Shown here one piece after another: positions 34,191-46,310 of a DNA stretch of 64,000 nucleotides. The translations under genes and the position numbers were made by a program. The DNA comes from Phallus indusiatus (taxonomy: Eukaryota > Basidiomycota > Agaricomycetes > Phallales > Phallaceae), in the NCBI GenBank assembly GCA_027605045.1, contig JAQFWX010000031.1, positions 186,001-250,000 on the forward strand, given 5' to 3'. Positions within the stretch are counted from its first letter, which is position 1. Each line of letters opens with the position of its first letter. The notes below the pieces were generated by a model. The model saw only the letters and a program-made list of their open reading frames with translations, did no database searches and had not been told where the DNA came from.

Positions 34191-34829
34191 TCCTGATAAT
34201 AATTCTGAGCTTACCTGATAACTGCGGCATCAAGGCTGCATTGAGCATTTCTGATAACTGCGACATCGCTAGTCAACTAATCAACTGATCACCTCTTGTA
34301 TACGGATAATCTAGTGAGCACGTTAGATGGTCGAACTGCTTGCTTATAAAGGATGAATCCGTCTCACCAGAATTCCAGACTCCGATGTCAATTGCGTGCA
34401 CGTGTGTTTTCCAACCCAATACCAAACACTCGTTAATGCTGATTATTTGTATTGGCACTACGGGCGCTGCCTCAGTTGGGTATTCAAGGACATCGTGCGA
34501 GCCTTACTATGCCATAGTATCACCTCATGGCCAGCATTTGAATACTCGTTTTGAATTAAACGAGATATCATATCTAATAAACAATAAGCAAAGCTATGTC
34601 GATTTGCCGCTGGCTTTAAAAGATGACTCACAACAAATGCCCATTGGTCAATGACGGAGTTAACAATGCTTATTGGACAGCTATATATAACTCTGGCGGC
34701 ATAACCAATCGCGACCGCGGATCACTAATAGGAAGAATGGACTGTCTGATAGTAAATTACTAATACCGAGATTTCCAGGCTTAAGTACTTGCATACCAAA
34801 GTGACCCAAGTGGTCAAAATGTTTGCCTA
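34191..34829. other. Region without a supported gene
   Basis: Contains only short frames without a recognised product. Confidence 0.4.
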
Positions 34830-35275
34830 CGTCTTTTCTGTCAACTAGAACATATGTACGTTAGCAAATATGGCGAAGGTGACCAATTGGATGATTTACC
34901 TGATTACATCCATAGGCTGTCCTATCTGCATGTAAGACCCAAGCAGTTCCAATACGAGCATCAAAAGAAATGGTCTTTGACCAGGAACGTCTTTCTCATT
35001 CTTCGTGGTCTCCCTCGTGGTCTGACGTCTCGCTGTTGTTTTCTCGATGTTCACGTCAACGAATGAGAGCCATCACCTACCCGCACCTGAAACAGGCCGT
35101 AACACCCTGAAACAACGGCGCCTTTGTACTTGTTCGAGTTCTTCGTAGGAACACGCTTCTTGCGACTCACCATCAGAAACGAGATCTCGAATGATAACTT
35201 TAGAAAAGGCGTTTAGAGGCTGTAGTGAAACGAGGATACACACCGTAAGAGTCTCCATTGATGTACTGTTTCCAG
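34830..35275 (-). pseudogene. Third, heavily decayed copy of the kinase-like gene
   Basis: Segments match copies A and B: the region around exon 2/3 junction (GATTACATCCATAGGCTGTC versus CGTATCCATGGGCTGCC), the stretch encoding EELEQ...VVPRCYG, and the beginning of exon 2 (AGAAAAGGCGTTTAGAGG). Deletions and stops remove most of the kinase core. No partner nuclease fragment was found next to it. It lies between the two inverted copies of the secreted-protein gene. Confidence 0.6.
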
Positions 35276-35919
35276 GTGCCTTTGCAGGTGTAGCCTGTCG
35301 TGAGTACGTGTGAGAACACGTATTGTCACATCCTGTCACGATTTGTAAACAAAGTTTTTCCAGGTCGTCCGGGGACATGAAGTTCACCGGAACTGAGCTT
35401 CACTATTTTTTCGTCTTTTTTCTTTATTTTGAGGTATCTTTCCTTAAGGATATCATATTTGAATATACTTATGTAAATAGGTTCCGTCGCCCGCAATTCC
35501 CTTTTTCCCTTTAGGGAATTCCCTCCCCACTGGCTGCTTCGTTACTGCCAATGGCCTGGATTTAAACACGGCATCATGAGCGCATCTTTTAACCATTTTG
35601 CGGTATTGTGGTATCATGCGTTCTCATAGCCGTTTGCCTGAGTATATGGTATATACGTCCTCGGGCATTTTCAGACTCTTGTGATTTGGGCTTTTCCTCG
35701 CCACACTGACGATTCAACTAACAACTTATGGCCGTCGACGTCGCATCCAAAAAGAGTTAGCACGGTGCCATTGTTCAATCTCAGATTGCAAACCTGTCGC
35801 GCGCACGATGCGCTTTCAAACGTTTTCAAACTCCATTAATTTAAAGGCTGTAGCTAGAGCGCCAGCGCCCAGCTTATCAGTTGCCTCAGGTTCCATATCG
35901 ATCCCATCCGATACCAACG
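35276..35919. other. Intergenic region upstream of the secreted-protein gene
   Basis: No gene seen. Carries the promoter of the following gene. Confidence 0.4.
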
Positions 35920-37775
35920 ATGAAGTGTCCTTCAAATATCCTGTTGTGCTCTTTGCTTGCTTTGTTTTTAAGGGTTAATGCTTCCCTTGCCACAGATACC
36001 TGCGTTATTAAGGCATGGGTGCGTGCGCCCGATTTAGACCCAGGAGAAATCATTCCTGGACAAGCCAGGATCCGAACCAAAGGACCCTGCAGCCCTATTT
36101 CCGAGTACTCGCTTATCTTGCGCTTTGAGGAAAGAATGATGGTCAAGATTTTGTATTTAATCCCTGTTCATTTATTCGAAAGACTACTTACACAATCGTT
36201 CTTTCCCTTTTTCATTCAGAAAACCCGATGTTGTAATACCTGAAGAGCCGTCATGGCCAGGTCTATATTTGAAGTATGAGCAGCGTTCAATAATATCTGC
36301 TCAATATTCTAAAAAAACTTTATGCAGTTTCATGAGAACTTGGGATTCAGATGACCCACAATGGGATGCATATCGTCGCAAACTGAACGATCCTTCTCTA
36401 TGGACGATAGCTGACCAAAAGCGGGTGGCATTTGAAACTCGATATAAACTTTTTGATGGTAAACTCCCTCATCTCGAACGCTTAGTACTAATCCGTGAAT
36501 TTTGATAGGTTCTACTCCAAAATCCGAAATTCAATCCGAGTCCATACATGACTTTGCTCTCCTCGTCCCGACAACCAATTATCCTCCGGGGGACGTCGAA
36601 TTTAAGTCCTCCTTAGCTACTAATGTAAGGAATTTCTTTCTCAGGCGTTTATCAAATACCTCACACAGGACCTCTAAGGACTTCAAATCGGCAAGAGGTA
36701 ACGAACATATATACCTCTACACTGTTGAGATCAAATTCGTCAATGGGACGATCCTTGAGATTCCAGCTGGCCGGTCATCGTTTAATGTTGTCGGTCAAAA
36801 CTCCGAAAGCAACAGCACACCAGAAGTTGTGACGTTCGCCACCCATTTCAAGGAGATTTCTCGGACAGAGTTGGTTCAGCCTTGGACTCCGATGAATATA
36901 TCTTTTGACGTTGATGCAACATTTCCTTCAGGTCGCCGATTGGAGCAAGGTAAGAGTATCCTTATGGAGATACAGATTTCTTTGATCCCCTTTCTCCAGG
37001 ATCAACGCTAGATCTTACCTTTACCATTAATGGCGAACCTCAAATCAGTTCCAATGTCTCTTTACCTGGTTACAGTATTGTTCTTGGCGCTCCTTCTCTT
37101 GATTTGCGTCCGACCTCTACATATCATCGTATGGAAACATTCCTTCCAGGAATGATGAATGTTTCTGCTGACATCCCGCCGTCGCGTGACCTGAGTCGTT
37201 GTCAGCTTTCACCTACTTCCAACGACGATGAACGTTTCGAGCCGTGCTTCAAAGCGGATTCGATTCGTCTTGGACATGTGTTTAGGAAGCCGCAATGGAA
37301 TAAAGCCACTTCCGTATCCTACGAAATACCAAAAATGGCCCTCCCGTCTTTCAACATGTATTATCAGTCCATCGAAGCCAAAATCGTGATCACACTAAAT
37401 CTTGAATATACTCAAACCCTGGACCCTTTACTGGCAGACGAAGACTACGCTTGGATTCCCACTCTCCCAACACCACGCGCCCTCGAAATAACAAGATACT
37501 TCAGCTATTTTCGCGCTGAAATTCCTGTCACCGTTTATCCTCAGGCTCGCAAGCATTATGCTGTGACGCATTATCTGCACCCCGAGGCTCGTCAGCCTAT
37601 CTTCGTTGATCCAATCCAAGTTAACGAGTTATTGAGATTATCAGTTGGGGAGCGTGACCTTCTAGCGCCAGAGTGCGAGTATGTCATCAGTGAGAACACT
37701 AATTGTGATGGGGTAGCTATCGATGGATTCCCCCATTACGTTGGAGATACGTGGCAGAGGAAAGTTTTTGGTTAA
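35920..37775 (+). CDS. Secreted protein, possibly arrestin-like fold
   Basis: Exons 35920-36152, 36220-36458, 36509-36624, 36679-36949 and 37000-37775 join exactly in frame to 544 residues. The first ATG is at 35920. The N-terminus MKCPSNILLCSLLALFLRVNASLA is a typical signal peptide. Landmarks after cleavage are APDLDPGEIIPGQARI, EYSLILRFEER, RVAFETRYKLFDG, DFALLVPTTNYPP and IYLYTVEIKFVNGT. The pattern LFDG...FALLVP..NYPP faintly recalls arrestin N-domains, but a secreted arrestin would be unusual, so I do not assign a function. The C-terminal half has no recognised domain. The broken inverted copy at 32.2-34.2 kb confirms all splice junctions. Confidence 0.75.
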
Positions 37776-38392
37776 AGAAACTAAAGCCTAGAAAAAAATA
37801 ACATGAACTCTCTATTCGCTCTGATGTCTAGGTCCGGCTTGTGATTTAATTTATAAACGTCGCATTGGTTCAGAACACAGGGAAAGCACGTTAGTTCTTA
37901 AACAGTAACGTTATTTAACCAATATCGGAACTAGTGATATATCGATAACCTAGTGACAACGTTACATACATAACGATGATGATGATGATTAATCATTGAG
38001 GTTTACTGTCTATAGGGTCGCCCCCGGTCAGACATGTACAGTACATGTGACAGTCCTTCAAGGTGCTTCAGCCGTGGGATGGGTTTGGGCGTAGACAGTA
38101 AGAAAGGAATGTCTAGCGTCTCGCTCGTGTTCTTTTTTATTTTCCTGGCTTGTGTAGGGTTTCCGGCTGCCAAGTGCGCCGAATTGTTAAACTAGGCGCT
38201 CTGTGTTATCGAGAAAGGTCCAGAGTGCGTTGAGGCTTCTCTCGTTGAGCGAGCCGCGCAGGTTGAATAGGTAGTATGGGAGGTGCGCGTTGAGAGGATT
38301 CCATGGCCCATGCGTAATTGATCGAGTGTGCTAGCGCGTCTTCTTTCGAAATTTCGGGTTCGCGTGACATCTTCTGACAGAAGTGCCGTGAT

Positions 38393-38660
38393 CACTGTGG
38401 AAAAAACCGCCACTGAAGTAAGTGGTATTCAGTGGGTATGACCACTGAGTGACATTATTCAGTGGTCGATTAGTGGTTATACCCACTGATAATCAGTGGT
38501 AACTCAGTGGCCAGTCAGTGGTCAGTGGGAAGTCAGTGGTTCATTACCACTGACCTCGAGATGCAGTGGTTATTCAGTGGTGATGGTCCCACTGAATGTC
38601 AGTGGTGGGCCAGTGGTGGGTCAGTGGCTGACAATATGCAGTGGTTCTATACCACTGGAA
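38393..38660 (+). repeat. CAGTGG/CCACTG motif array, left subterminal
   Basis: By eye about 13 CAGTGG and 6 CCACTG in 268 bp, unevenly spaced, many as TCAGTGG, several as mini-hairpins. It begins directly at the terminal repeat of the CACTG-ended element. Confidence 0.85.
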
Positions 38661-38849
38661 TACCAAAGCCTGCTTAACCTACTAGTGTGTAATTAATTAA
38701 TTATTTTTTTTAGTGAAAAAATATATATATATTTTGGGTCCAGTTCCTTAAGGCTTAAGTATAAGCACGTGACGTGACGCGTGGCACGTGACTATCTGTG
38801 TTTGAATCGGAGTTGAAAAATGATTGTATGCGCGTGTTATCGTTTTTAA

Positions 38850-39000
38850 AGCACTTCTCTTTTTTCTCCCCCCATCTCGCTCTCTCATCCCACCACCATC
38901 CACGTCCCCATCTCGCTCCCTCATCCCACCATTCACGTCACCATTCACACTGCCATTCACACCACCACCCACACCATCACCCACACCACTATCAAGCACG
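38850..39000 (-). repeat. Low-complexity minisatellite (CACC/CATT-rich)
   Basis: Imperfect copies of CATCTCGCTCCCTCATCCCA followed by CACC/CATTCACAC units. Frames read through it are glycine/asparagine repeats and are not taken as genes. Confidence 0.6.
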
Positions 39001-39003
39001 TCC

Positions 39004-39551
39004 TAACAACAACTAGGAGTAATATAATGTATATTATGACGAGACGGAATGCACTAAGAAGTTCAATGTTAGGGCACGATCGTTCAGCGATAAGACTTAA
39101 GGATCAGACTGCTACTATAACCCAGTAACCCAGTCTATAATAGCGCAAGGAACTACACATGCGCGCACGGAAGTATATATACATGTTTACGTTATCTCTA
39201 ACCAATAACTAACAGGTGCATTATCTGCCAATAGGAAGAGTCGGCAGTCGAGGACATACGAATGACGTAGAGAAGGAGGGAGATGTGACAGAATGGAGCG
39301 AACGGAGAAACGGAGAGAGTTCGGGAGAATACGCGGGGGATGAGTACGGACCGGCATACCGGGTACCGTATGACCGACGTAGAGCACGTAGGCATCTAAG
39401 TAGGTTATACTATACTACGCTAATATACTAGAATGACCGTAAACCCGGGACGTACCCTGACATTGCCTTGAACTCTTAGCGAGCACGTGACTAAGCTAAA
39501 AACTATCTACGCAAGCGCCCAGACTTAGTGTCGCTGACGCTACTTTCGACA
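39004..39551 (-). repeat. Copia 3' LTR, with a 396-bp insertion
   Basis: Left copy of the LTR; its outer and inner parts match the right LTR nearly base for base, but 39067-39462 is an extra piece bounded by TGTTAGGG and CCCTGACA. Confidence 0.8.
39067..39462 (+). mobile_element. Solo-LTR-like insertion in the Copia LTR (related termini)
   Basis: Begins TGTTAGGG and ends CCCTGACA like the three insertions in pol, but the interior is different and no 5-bp duplication is visible. The LTR around it seems to have lost a few bases. Confidence 0.55.
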
Positions 39552-39706
39552 CTCCCACTCAGCGCACTAAGTCGCTGCTCCCACTCCCAATTCGCTCTGG
39601 AACCTTTCAAACGTGTCGCGCGGTAGTTGTTTAGTGAATATATCGGCCAACATATTCTTTGTCGACGCAAATCGGGTCTCAATCTCCCCCATCTCCACCC
39701 GCTCCC

Positions 39707-40091
39707 TGTTAGGGCTACTCAGCTCACACTAGAGGGAGGGGATCCTAAGTACTATATTGGACGATAACTATACTACTCACCTAGAGGGAGGGGATCCTAA
39801 GAGAACAAGCTTAGGGACCCTCACTCTAGGTACAGCTACTATATACATAAAACGATGACGCGACGTGCGGCCCTGACACAGCTGAGTGCCAGATGCCCAA
39901 GCCAAACCTAAGTGATGTGATGTCACGGGCATCACGCCGGTACGAGCGCGCGAGCAGAGAAAGTGAGATAGAGACAGAACAAGGAAACGGAAAGTGAAAG
40001 TAAAATACGGAAATGATAAATAGAATAGAAACAGAGTGATGCCGATGATAATAAATAGGAAAATGAGAGACGACGGTAGTGTACCCTGACA
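39707..40091 (+). mobile_element. Solo LTR 1 in Copia pol
   Basis: TGTTAGGG...CCCTGACA, 385 bp, flanked by the direct repeat CTCCC (39702-39706, 40092-40096). Inserted near the 3' end of pol, just after the RNase H segment. Contains two copies of an AGAGGGAGGGGATCCTAAG unit. Confidence 0.85.
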
Positions 40092-40776
40092 CTCCCTGAT
40101 GAAGTGATAATGGATGTCTATGTGTTTTGCTCGACTGTGTGTAATCGGATTTCGCGCCAGCGCAATGCACCCTTGGTTGTCGATGTGTAGGATGGTTGCC
40201 TCTAGTTGAGGGTACCCGAAGTCGACTAAGAGGGTGCGCAACCAGATTGCCTCTTTGGTTGCTGTTGACATGGCCATAAATTTGGCTTCGACGGTCGACA
40301 AAGCTACCGTTGGTTGTTTCTTGGACGACCAACAAATGATACCACCCGCTACATCGAAAACGAGCCCGCCAATCGAACGGCAGTTGTCCGGATCTTGAGC
40401 CCAATCCGAGTCACTCCACCCAACAACGTCAACTGCACGTTCGGCGTTCGCTCCAAAGATCAGTCTGAATTTGGCAGTTCCTTTCAAATATCTTAAAATT
40501 CGTTTTGCAGCTTCTAGATGTTCTTTTCCAGGGTTGCCGCCAAACTGGGAAATCAGGCCGACTGCAAACTGGATGTCGGGTCGAGTTTGCATTGCGAAAA
40601 GTAACGATCCGACCAATTCAAGGTACTTTACACCATTGGCGTAATCGAGGTAAGCTTTGCGCTCTTCTTCTGACGACGGACATTGAGCTTGGGACAGGTT
40701 ATGCTTTACTGCTAGTGGTGTGCTAACAGGGTTGCAGTCGAGCATGCCAAAGCAGTCAAGAATTTTGCGGATGTAG

Positions 40777-41162
40777 TGTCAGGGTACGCTACCGCCATCT
40801 CTCATTTTCCTATTTATTATCATCGGCATTATTTCATTCTTACTCCATTTACCATTTCCGTATTTTACCTTTACCTTCCGTTTCCTTGTTCTGTCTCTAT
40901 TTCGCTTTCTCTACTCGCGCGCTCGTACCCGGCGTGATGCCCGTGACATCACGTCGCTTAGGTTCGGCTTGGGCGTCTGGCACTCAGCTGTGTCAGGGCC
41001 GCACGCCGCGTCGTCGTTTTATGTATATAGTAGCTGTACCTAGAGTGAGGGTCCCTAAGCTTGTTCTCTTAGGATCCCCTCCCTCTAGGTGAGTAGTATA
41101 GTTGTCGTCCAATATAATACTTAGGATCCCCTCCCTCTAGTGTGAGCTGAGTAGCCCTAACA
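40777..41162 (-). mobile_element. Solo LTR 2 in Copia pol (opposite orientation)
   Basis: 386 bp, inverted relative to copies 1 and 3, flanked by TGTAG (40772-40776, 41163-41167). Splits the reverse transcriptase/RNase H connection after TAY. Confidence 0.85.
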
Positions 41163-41543
41163 TGTAGGCCGTTTGGTTTAGAGAAATGGTGCGTTTTTCT
41201 CTGTTTCTTTTGACCTGAATTCCCAATATGTACTTCAGCTCACCCATGTCTGTAATTTCAAGGTGCGCACGCAAGTTCGCCTTGAATTGTTCGATTGTCG
41301 ACACGGATTTCCCGGCAACTGCCATGTCATCAACATAGACTAGGACTATTAGATCGACGCCATCCTTCCCTTTCTTCCTCAAAATGTATAGGCAGTCATC
41401 AGCAGCGCTTTTTTCGAAACCAAGCTCTCGGAGGATACCATCGAGCTTCTGTTTCCATTGTCGTCCAGCTTGCTTTAAGCCATACAACACCTTTTTGAGC
41501 CGCCATGACCAGCCTTCCTTTCCTTCTTCCTTCACACCCTCAG

Positions 41544-41939
41544 TGTTAGGGCTACTCAGCTCACACTAGAGGGAGGGGATCCTAAGTAATATATTGGAAG
41601 GTAACTATACTACTCACCTAGAGGGAGGGGATCCTAAGAGAACAAGCTTAGGGACCCTCACTCTAGGTACAGCTACTATATACATAAACGACGACGCGGC
41701 GTGCGGCCCTGGCACAGCTAAGTGCCAGGCGCCCAAGCCGAGCCTAAGCGACGTGATGTCACGGGCATCACGCCGTGTACGAGCGCGCAACGCGCGCGAG
41801 TAGAGAAGGTGAAATATGGACGGAGAGAATAAACGGATGGTGGAGGTAATGCACGGGAAATATAAATAAGATAGAAATAGATATATACCGATGATAATAA
41901 ATAAGGAAAAATGAGGGGACGCGGTAGCGTACCCTGACA
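41544..41939 (+). mobile_element. Solo LTR 3 in Copia pol
   Basis: 396 bp, flanked by CTCAG (41539-41543, 41940-41944). Splits the reverse transcriptase after the segment EIYMNVPE. Confidence 0.85.
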
Positions 41940-44931
41940 CTCAGGTACGTTCATATAAATTTCCTCGTCCAGTTCACCTTGAAGATAGGCACTGACAACA
42001 TCCACTTGGTGCAGCTCCAGATCTTCATGCGCTACAATTGACAGTAAGACACGAAGGGTCGTGAACTTTGCGACGGAAGAAAATGTTTCCGAAAAGTTGA
42101 CACCTGGCACTTGTGAGAAGCCCTTGGCAACAATTCTCGCCTTGCGTTTCGTCACATCGCCATCGCCGTTTCTCTTGGTTTTAAAGACTATGCGACTGCC
42201 TACAGCCTTTCGTCCTTCCGGGATCTTTTTAACCCACTCAAATGTTCCTGTTGCCTGCAACATCTTGTACTCCACCTCGATCGCCTTCTCCCACTGCTTC
42301 GACTCAAGTGACAGGGTCGCTTCTCGGTAAGTTTCAGGGTCACCCTCGACTGTAAGATAGGCATGATGTTGATCAGGTGTTTCTTCAGACACTACATCGA
42401 TTTCTTTCTCGGTTGCAGCCACACCTGGTGGTGCCGGTGGTTTTCTTATTCTTTGAGGATGGTCTCGCGGTGGCAGGTTCGCCCACTTGCTCCCACGTGG
42501 TTGGTTGACCTTCTCCACTGGCACTGCCTCATTTTGCTTCTCAGCATGCTCCTCTGCAGGTGGCTCCACAGGATCGCTACCAGCTTCTTCAGCCATATCC
42601 CCACCATTCCCTTTGTCAGCATTATCATCAGCATCTTCTTCCGGGAACAGTGCATCCAGTTCGGCTCGGGTCGGCGGCCTACCCCTCGTCTCGATGATGG
42701 CCAAGTCAGCAGGGCTGTCGTCTTCCACGAAAACGACATCACGGGCTGTGATGATATCATGGTTGTCTTCTCCCACCACTTCAAACCTGTAGCCCTTCAT
42801 CTCATCGGCCCACCAACCAAGCAGCCGGCACTTGGTGGAGGTAGGTTCTAACTTTCCACCACGAAGTTTCTTAGGGATATTGACATATGCAACAGAACCA
42901 AACATCCGGATATGCGAAATGTCGGGCTTCCAGCCATACCAGGCCTCGAACGGCACCTTATCCTTCAACTTCAAAGTGTATGTGCAACTCCTTATGTGCA
43001 CAGCATAATTAAACGCCTCGCCCCAGTAACGCAGGTCCATTTGCGCAGAATGCAACATGCACCGAACCATTGCAAATATAATGGCAATCGCTTGCTCGAC
43101 GATCCCATTTTGTTCCGGTGTGTAAGGTACAGTTGTCTCAGCAATGATGCCATTCTTCTTGCAAAATTCGTTGAGCTCATCATTAATTAGCTCTCGACCA
43201 TTATCACAGTGCAGACGCTTCAACATCATGCCGGATTGCCGTTCCAGCATGGTGATGATTTCTCGCAGGGCTTTTATTGCTTCGCCCTTCGTACGGAGCA
43301 ATCGACCAACCGGGAATCTTGTCGCCGCTTCTACCACAAGAAGTGCAAACCTCATCCTGGACCAAGTCTCGACATAGAACGGGCCAGTCAGATCAATGGT
43401 AATCAGGTCCATCTTGGCATGTTCGGTCTCGCTCGCTTTCGGGAATGGCAATCGGTGAGACTTCCCAGTCACACATCCTTCGCACACATGATTGAATTCA
43501 TTCATCGCTGATATCTCCAGACCCTTCACCATATCTTTGCACATCATCTCTCGGATTGCATCAAGATGAAGGTGACCTAAGTGATGGTGCCAGACTCTCA
43601 AGCTCCCACTCGTCGCGACAAGTGCAGCTTCACTCTGGTCTTCCAGACAGTTGATGTGGTACAGTGCTCGGGTGCCATCAGTCAACGTTGCTCGAATGAT
43701 TTCTTCACCACCCTGCCAGACACTTAGTCCACCATCACAGCTACTGTAAGTTATTCCGTTCTTCTGTAACTGCCCAAGACTAACGAGATTGACAGCTAAT
43801 GATGGGACATGCAGCGCATTATGCAATACCACATCAAAACAGCCTGTCGGCAATCTACTCTTGAAGGTAACGGATCCTCGACCGACAACCGGAACTCTTC
43901 GTGCATCTCCCACTGATATGAATTCTCCAGATGCACTTCTGTAATTCGTGAAGAACTTCTTATCGCGAAACATGTGGGATGTTGCTCCAGTATCAAGAAC
44001 AAGATTGGACTTCACAATCAGACTGGCCTGGACCATGAACAGCTGACCGACCTCTCGCACGCCAAGGTTCTGCACCACTGTCGTGTGGTTCGCTGCACCT
44101 ACAGTTCCACTTGTCCCGGATTTGTTCTTGTCCTTTTTCGGATATTCCCAATGCCCCTTCTCATGGCAGTAACGGCACTCATCATCGGGCTTGGGTCCGG
44201 AACCCTCACCCCTTCTCTTCCCGCGCTTGTCCCTCGTCGCAAGAAGAGCTGTCTCGCTGGCCTTTTCTTTCTGCCGTCGATTGTATTCACCAATCAACAC
44301 GGTCCCAACATGGTCTGTCGTCAATTTCGATGAATCCAGGCTAAATAGTTGGATCTTGACTAGATCCCAGGAGGCTTCTCGGGGTAACGATAGCACCAGC
44401 GCTCTAGCAATGTGGATATTCGGGATGTTTTCACCGGCAGCAGCAATCTTCTGACCCAAATCGAGAATAGACGCAACGTGTTCAGGCATCGACTCTCCAT
44501 CAACATATTTTCGGGTGTACAATTCCTCAAAATGGTAATGCACGTTGATTCTCTGCTGGTTATTGACATATAGATCTTCCCACGCGTCCCACACTTCTTT
44601 CGACGTCGCTTTGCTTTTGACATGCGGCCACTGTGACGTGTCGGCCGCACTAAGCATCAGCCCCTGTGCCACTTGATCTCGTTGCATCCACTCCAGGTAC
44701 TCCTTCCGCTCAGTTTTCCAGGTCTGATCGCTCGTTTCATCAGGCTTAGTGCTTGCAGGTTTTTCGGGACATGTCTCTATCCCTTGAACCACAAGCCACA
44801 AATATCGAGCTTGCAGGGCCGACTTCATATAGCCTGCCCACAAGGTGTAGTTCTGACCATTCAACTTCGGGAACTTAAAAGCTTGACTTAGGTCAGACGA
44901 ACTGGATGGATCACTAGCGGGGCCCATAACC

Positions 44932-45087
44932 TAACAACAACTAGGAGTAATATAATGTATATTACGACGAGACGGAATGCACTAAGAAGTTCAAGGCGAA
45001 GCCTTGAACTCTTAGCGAGCGCGTGACTAAGCTAAAAACTATCTACGCAAGTGCCCAGACTTAGTGTCGCTGACGCTACTTTCGACA
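44932..45087 (-). repeat. Copia 5' LTR
   Basis: 156 bp, uninterrupted; on the minus strand it starts TGTCGAAAG and ends GTTGTTA, a few bases before the gag ATG. Confidence 0.8.
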
Positions 45088-45092
45088 TGTCC

Positions 45093-45492
45093 TTTCGCCT
45101 TGTCTTCCCGAAGTCCAACTTACGCCAATGTTGTTTGTTGTCCACAGGGACTTTAAGTCACACCAGTAAGTTACTCTTATCAGTCATGCACTTGTAGGTA
45201 CTGATGTCCAGACATGCAGGCTTTACTACTCGCGCCACACACTTCGTGGGACTTGGGGATATGAGGCTGTAAGAGCGACGGGAGATCGGGATCTGGGTGC
45301 AATTGGGAGGCAAGTTGTATCTGGACGCTTTAGTAGAGTCGTTAGCATTACCATTTTTTTTGTATATATATGTAATATTTTATTACAAATAAAAAATAAA
45401 TTACCTAACATCGTAATAACAAATAAAAATCGAGAACGAACGACAGATAAATGTACGAACCGAGAAATCACCGCTAGACTTATCACACTTAA
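45093..45492. other. Internal transposon sequence without recognised content
   Basis: Part of the CACTG-ended element to the right of the Copia insertion. AT-rich from 45350; no gene seen. Confidence 0.4.
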
Positions 45493-45650
45493 TTGTCAGT
45501 GGAAAATACCACTGACCGCCACTGAGTTCCAGTGGTTTTTACCACGGAAACGGCGGAAGTTCCGCTGAATTTCAGTGGTGGAACCACTGACAAACCACTG
45601 GTATCGAGTGGGTAAACCCACTGGGTCACCACTGAGTATCAGTGGCAGTG
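45493..45650 (+). repeat. CAGTGG/CCACTG motif array, right side
   Basis: By eye 4 CAGTGG and 6 CCACTG in about 155 bp, again in both orientations and forming small palindromes such as TCAGTGGTGGAACCACTGA. Confidence 0.8.
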
Positions 45651-46310
45651 AAGCGCGCGAGTCAGGAGTAATCAGGAAGGAAAGGGAGCCGGCGTGTGTG
45701 AATAAGGAGTAGAATAGAGTAAAATAGTGTAAGATAAGAGGATGTAATGGTAGAATAAGAAATAAAGTAGGTTTTGAAAGTAATTTCGAGTTTTGAGTGA
45801 AAATGCGACCTTAAGATTGATTTCTGAGTAAAACGGGGGAATAGAACTTGTTTTTCTACGTCGAAAACGACGTTCTTAAATACATTTTTGGCCTAACTAA
45901 TTTTCCGTTATTTACGGAACTCTAATTCCCTTTTTATCGACGGGTTTTACAAGAAAAATAGCGAAATGGGGAAACTAACTAAAGAGAAACAAAGAATTAA
46001 GCAAATGGAGGAAAAATGAAGGAAACAAACGGAACAGATATTAGAGGATCTCTGTACTGAAGATTGAATCTGAGCAAACGAAAAAAAAACTAAGTCCGAA
46101 TGGTCTAGTCGTCCTGGGGTAATCCAAATGAAGTTACTGTCTGGTTGGAACAACCAGACAGTCTCTAGGTCTCGACTCCGGCATTCTAACATTTGATTTC
46201 GGTTTCTTCTGGTGTTTGGCACCGCATATATCGTCGTCCGCGCCTGTGCAGGGTCGTTTTACGATCCTCGGATTCTTCTTTTACCTCGTTCGCGCCCTCA
46301 ACAGCAGTCA
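45650..46310 (-). repeat. Dispersed 650-bp repeat, copy 2
   Basis: Reverse complement of 11198-11846 with the same conserved palindromes; here it sits inside the CACTG-ended element, next to its right terminus. Confidence 0.8.

Larger units (their letters stand above)
39567..44927 (-). pseudogene. Copia gag-pol polyprotein, interrupted
   Basis: Begins MGPASDPSSSSDLSQAFKFP and ends GVGAAT before a stop at 39567. Domains in order: gag; a zinc knuckle CRYCHEKGHWEYPKK, in which the last cysteine of CCHC is not seen; protease with LVLDTGATSHMF; integrase with HHLGHLH, CEGC and a D,D,E core (CDNGRE, PEQNGIVEQ); reverse transcriptase with YGLKQAGRQW and VYVDDM; RNase H with SDSDWAQ, ALSTVEAKF and RAKHIDI. 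Three insertions interrupt it. Taking each away with one copy of its duplication brings the flanking codons back into frame, so the coding region was continuous when it was hit. It cannot make a full product now. Confidence 0.85.
39004..45087 (-). mobile_element. Copia-type LTR retrotransposon, interrupted by three solo LTRs
   Basis: Short LTRs (156 bp at right) flank a gag-pol reading frame on the minus strand. Flanking 5-mers CGTCC (38999-39003) and TGTCC (45088-45092) match at four of five positions, consistent with an aged target duplication. The order protease, integrase, reverse transcriptase, RNase H identifies Copia (Pseudoviridae-like). It lies inside the CACTG-ended transposon. Confidence 0.88.

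Noticed and set aside
38393..38660. CRISPR-like spaced repeats
   Set aside because: The motif is only six bases, irregularly spaced and in both orientations; it fits transposon subterminal repeats.
38798..39016. His/Pro- or Gly/Asn-rich frames
   Set aside because: They are translations of a low-complexity repeat in several frames.
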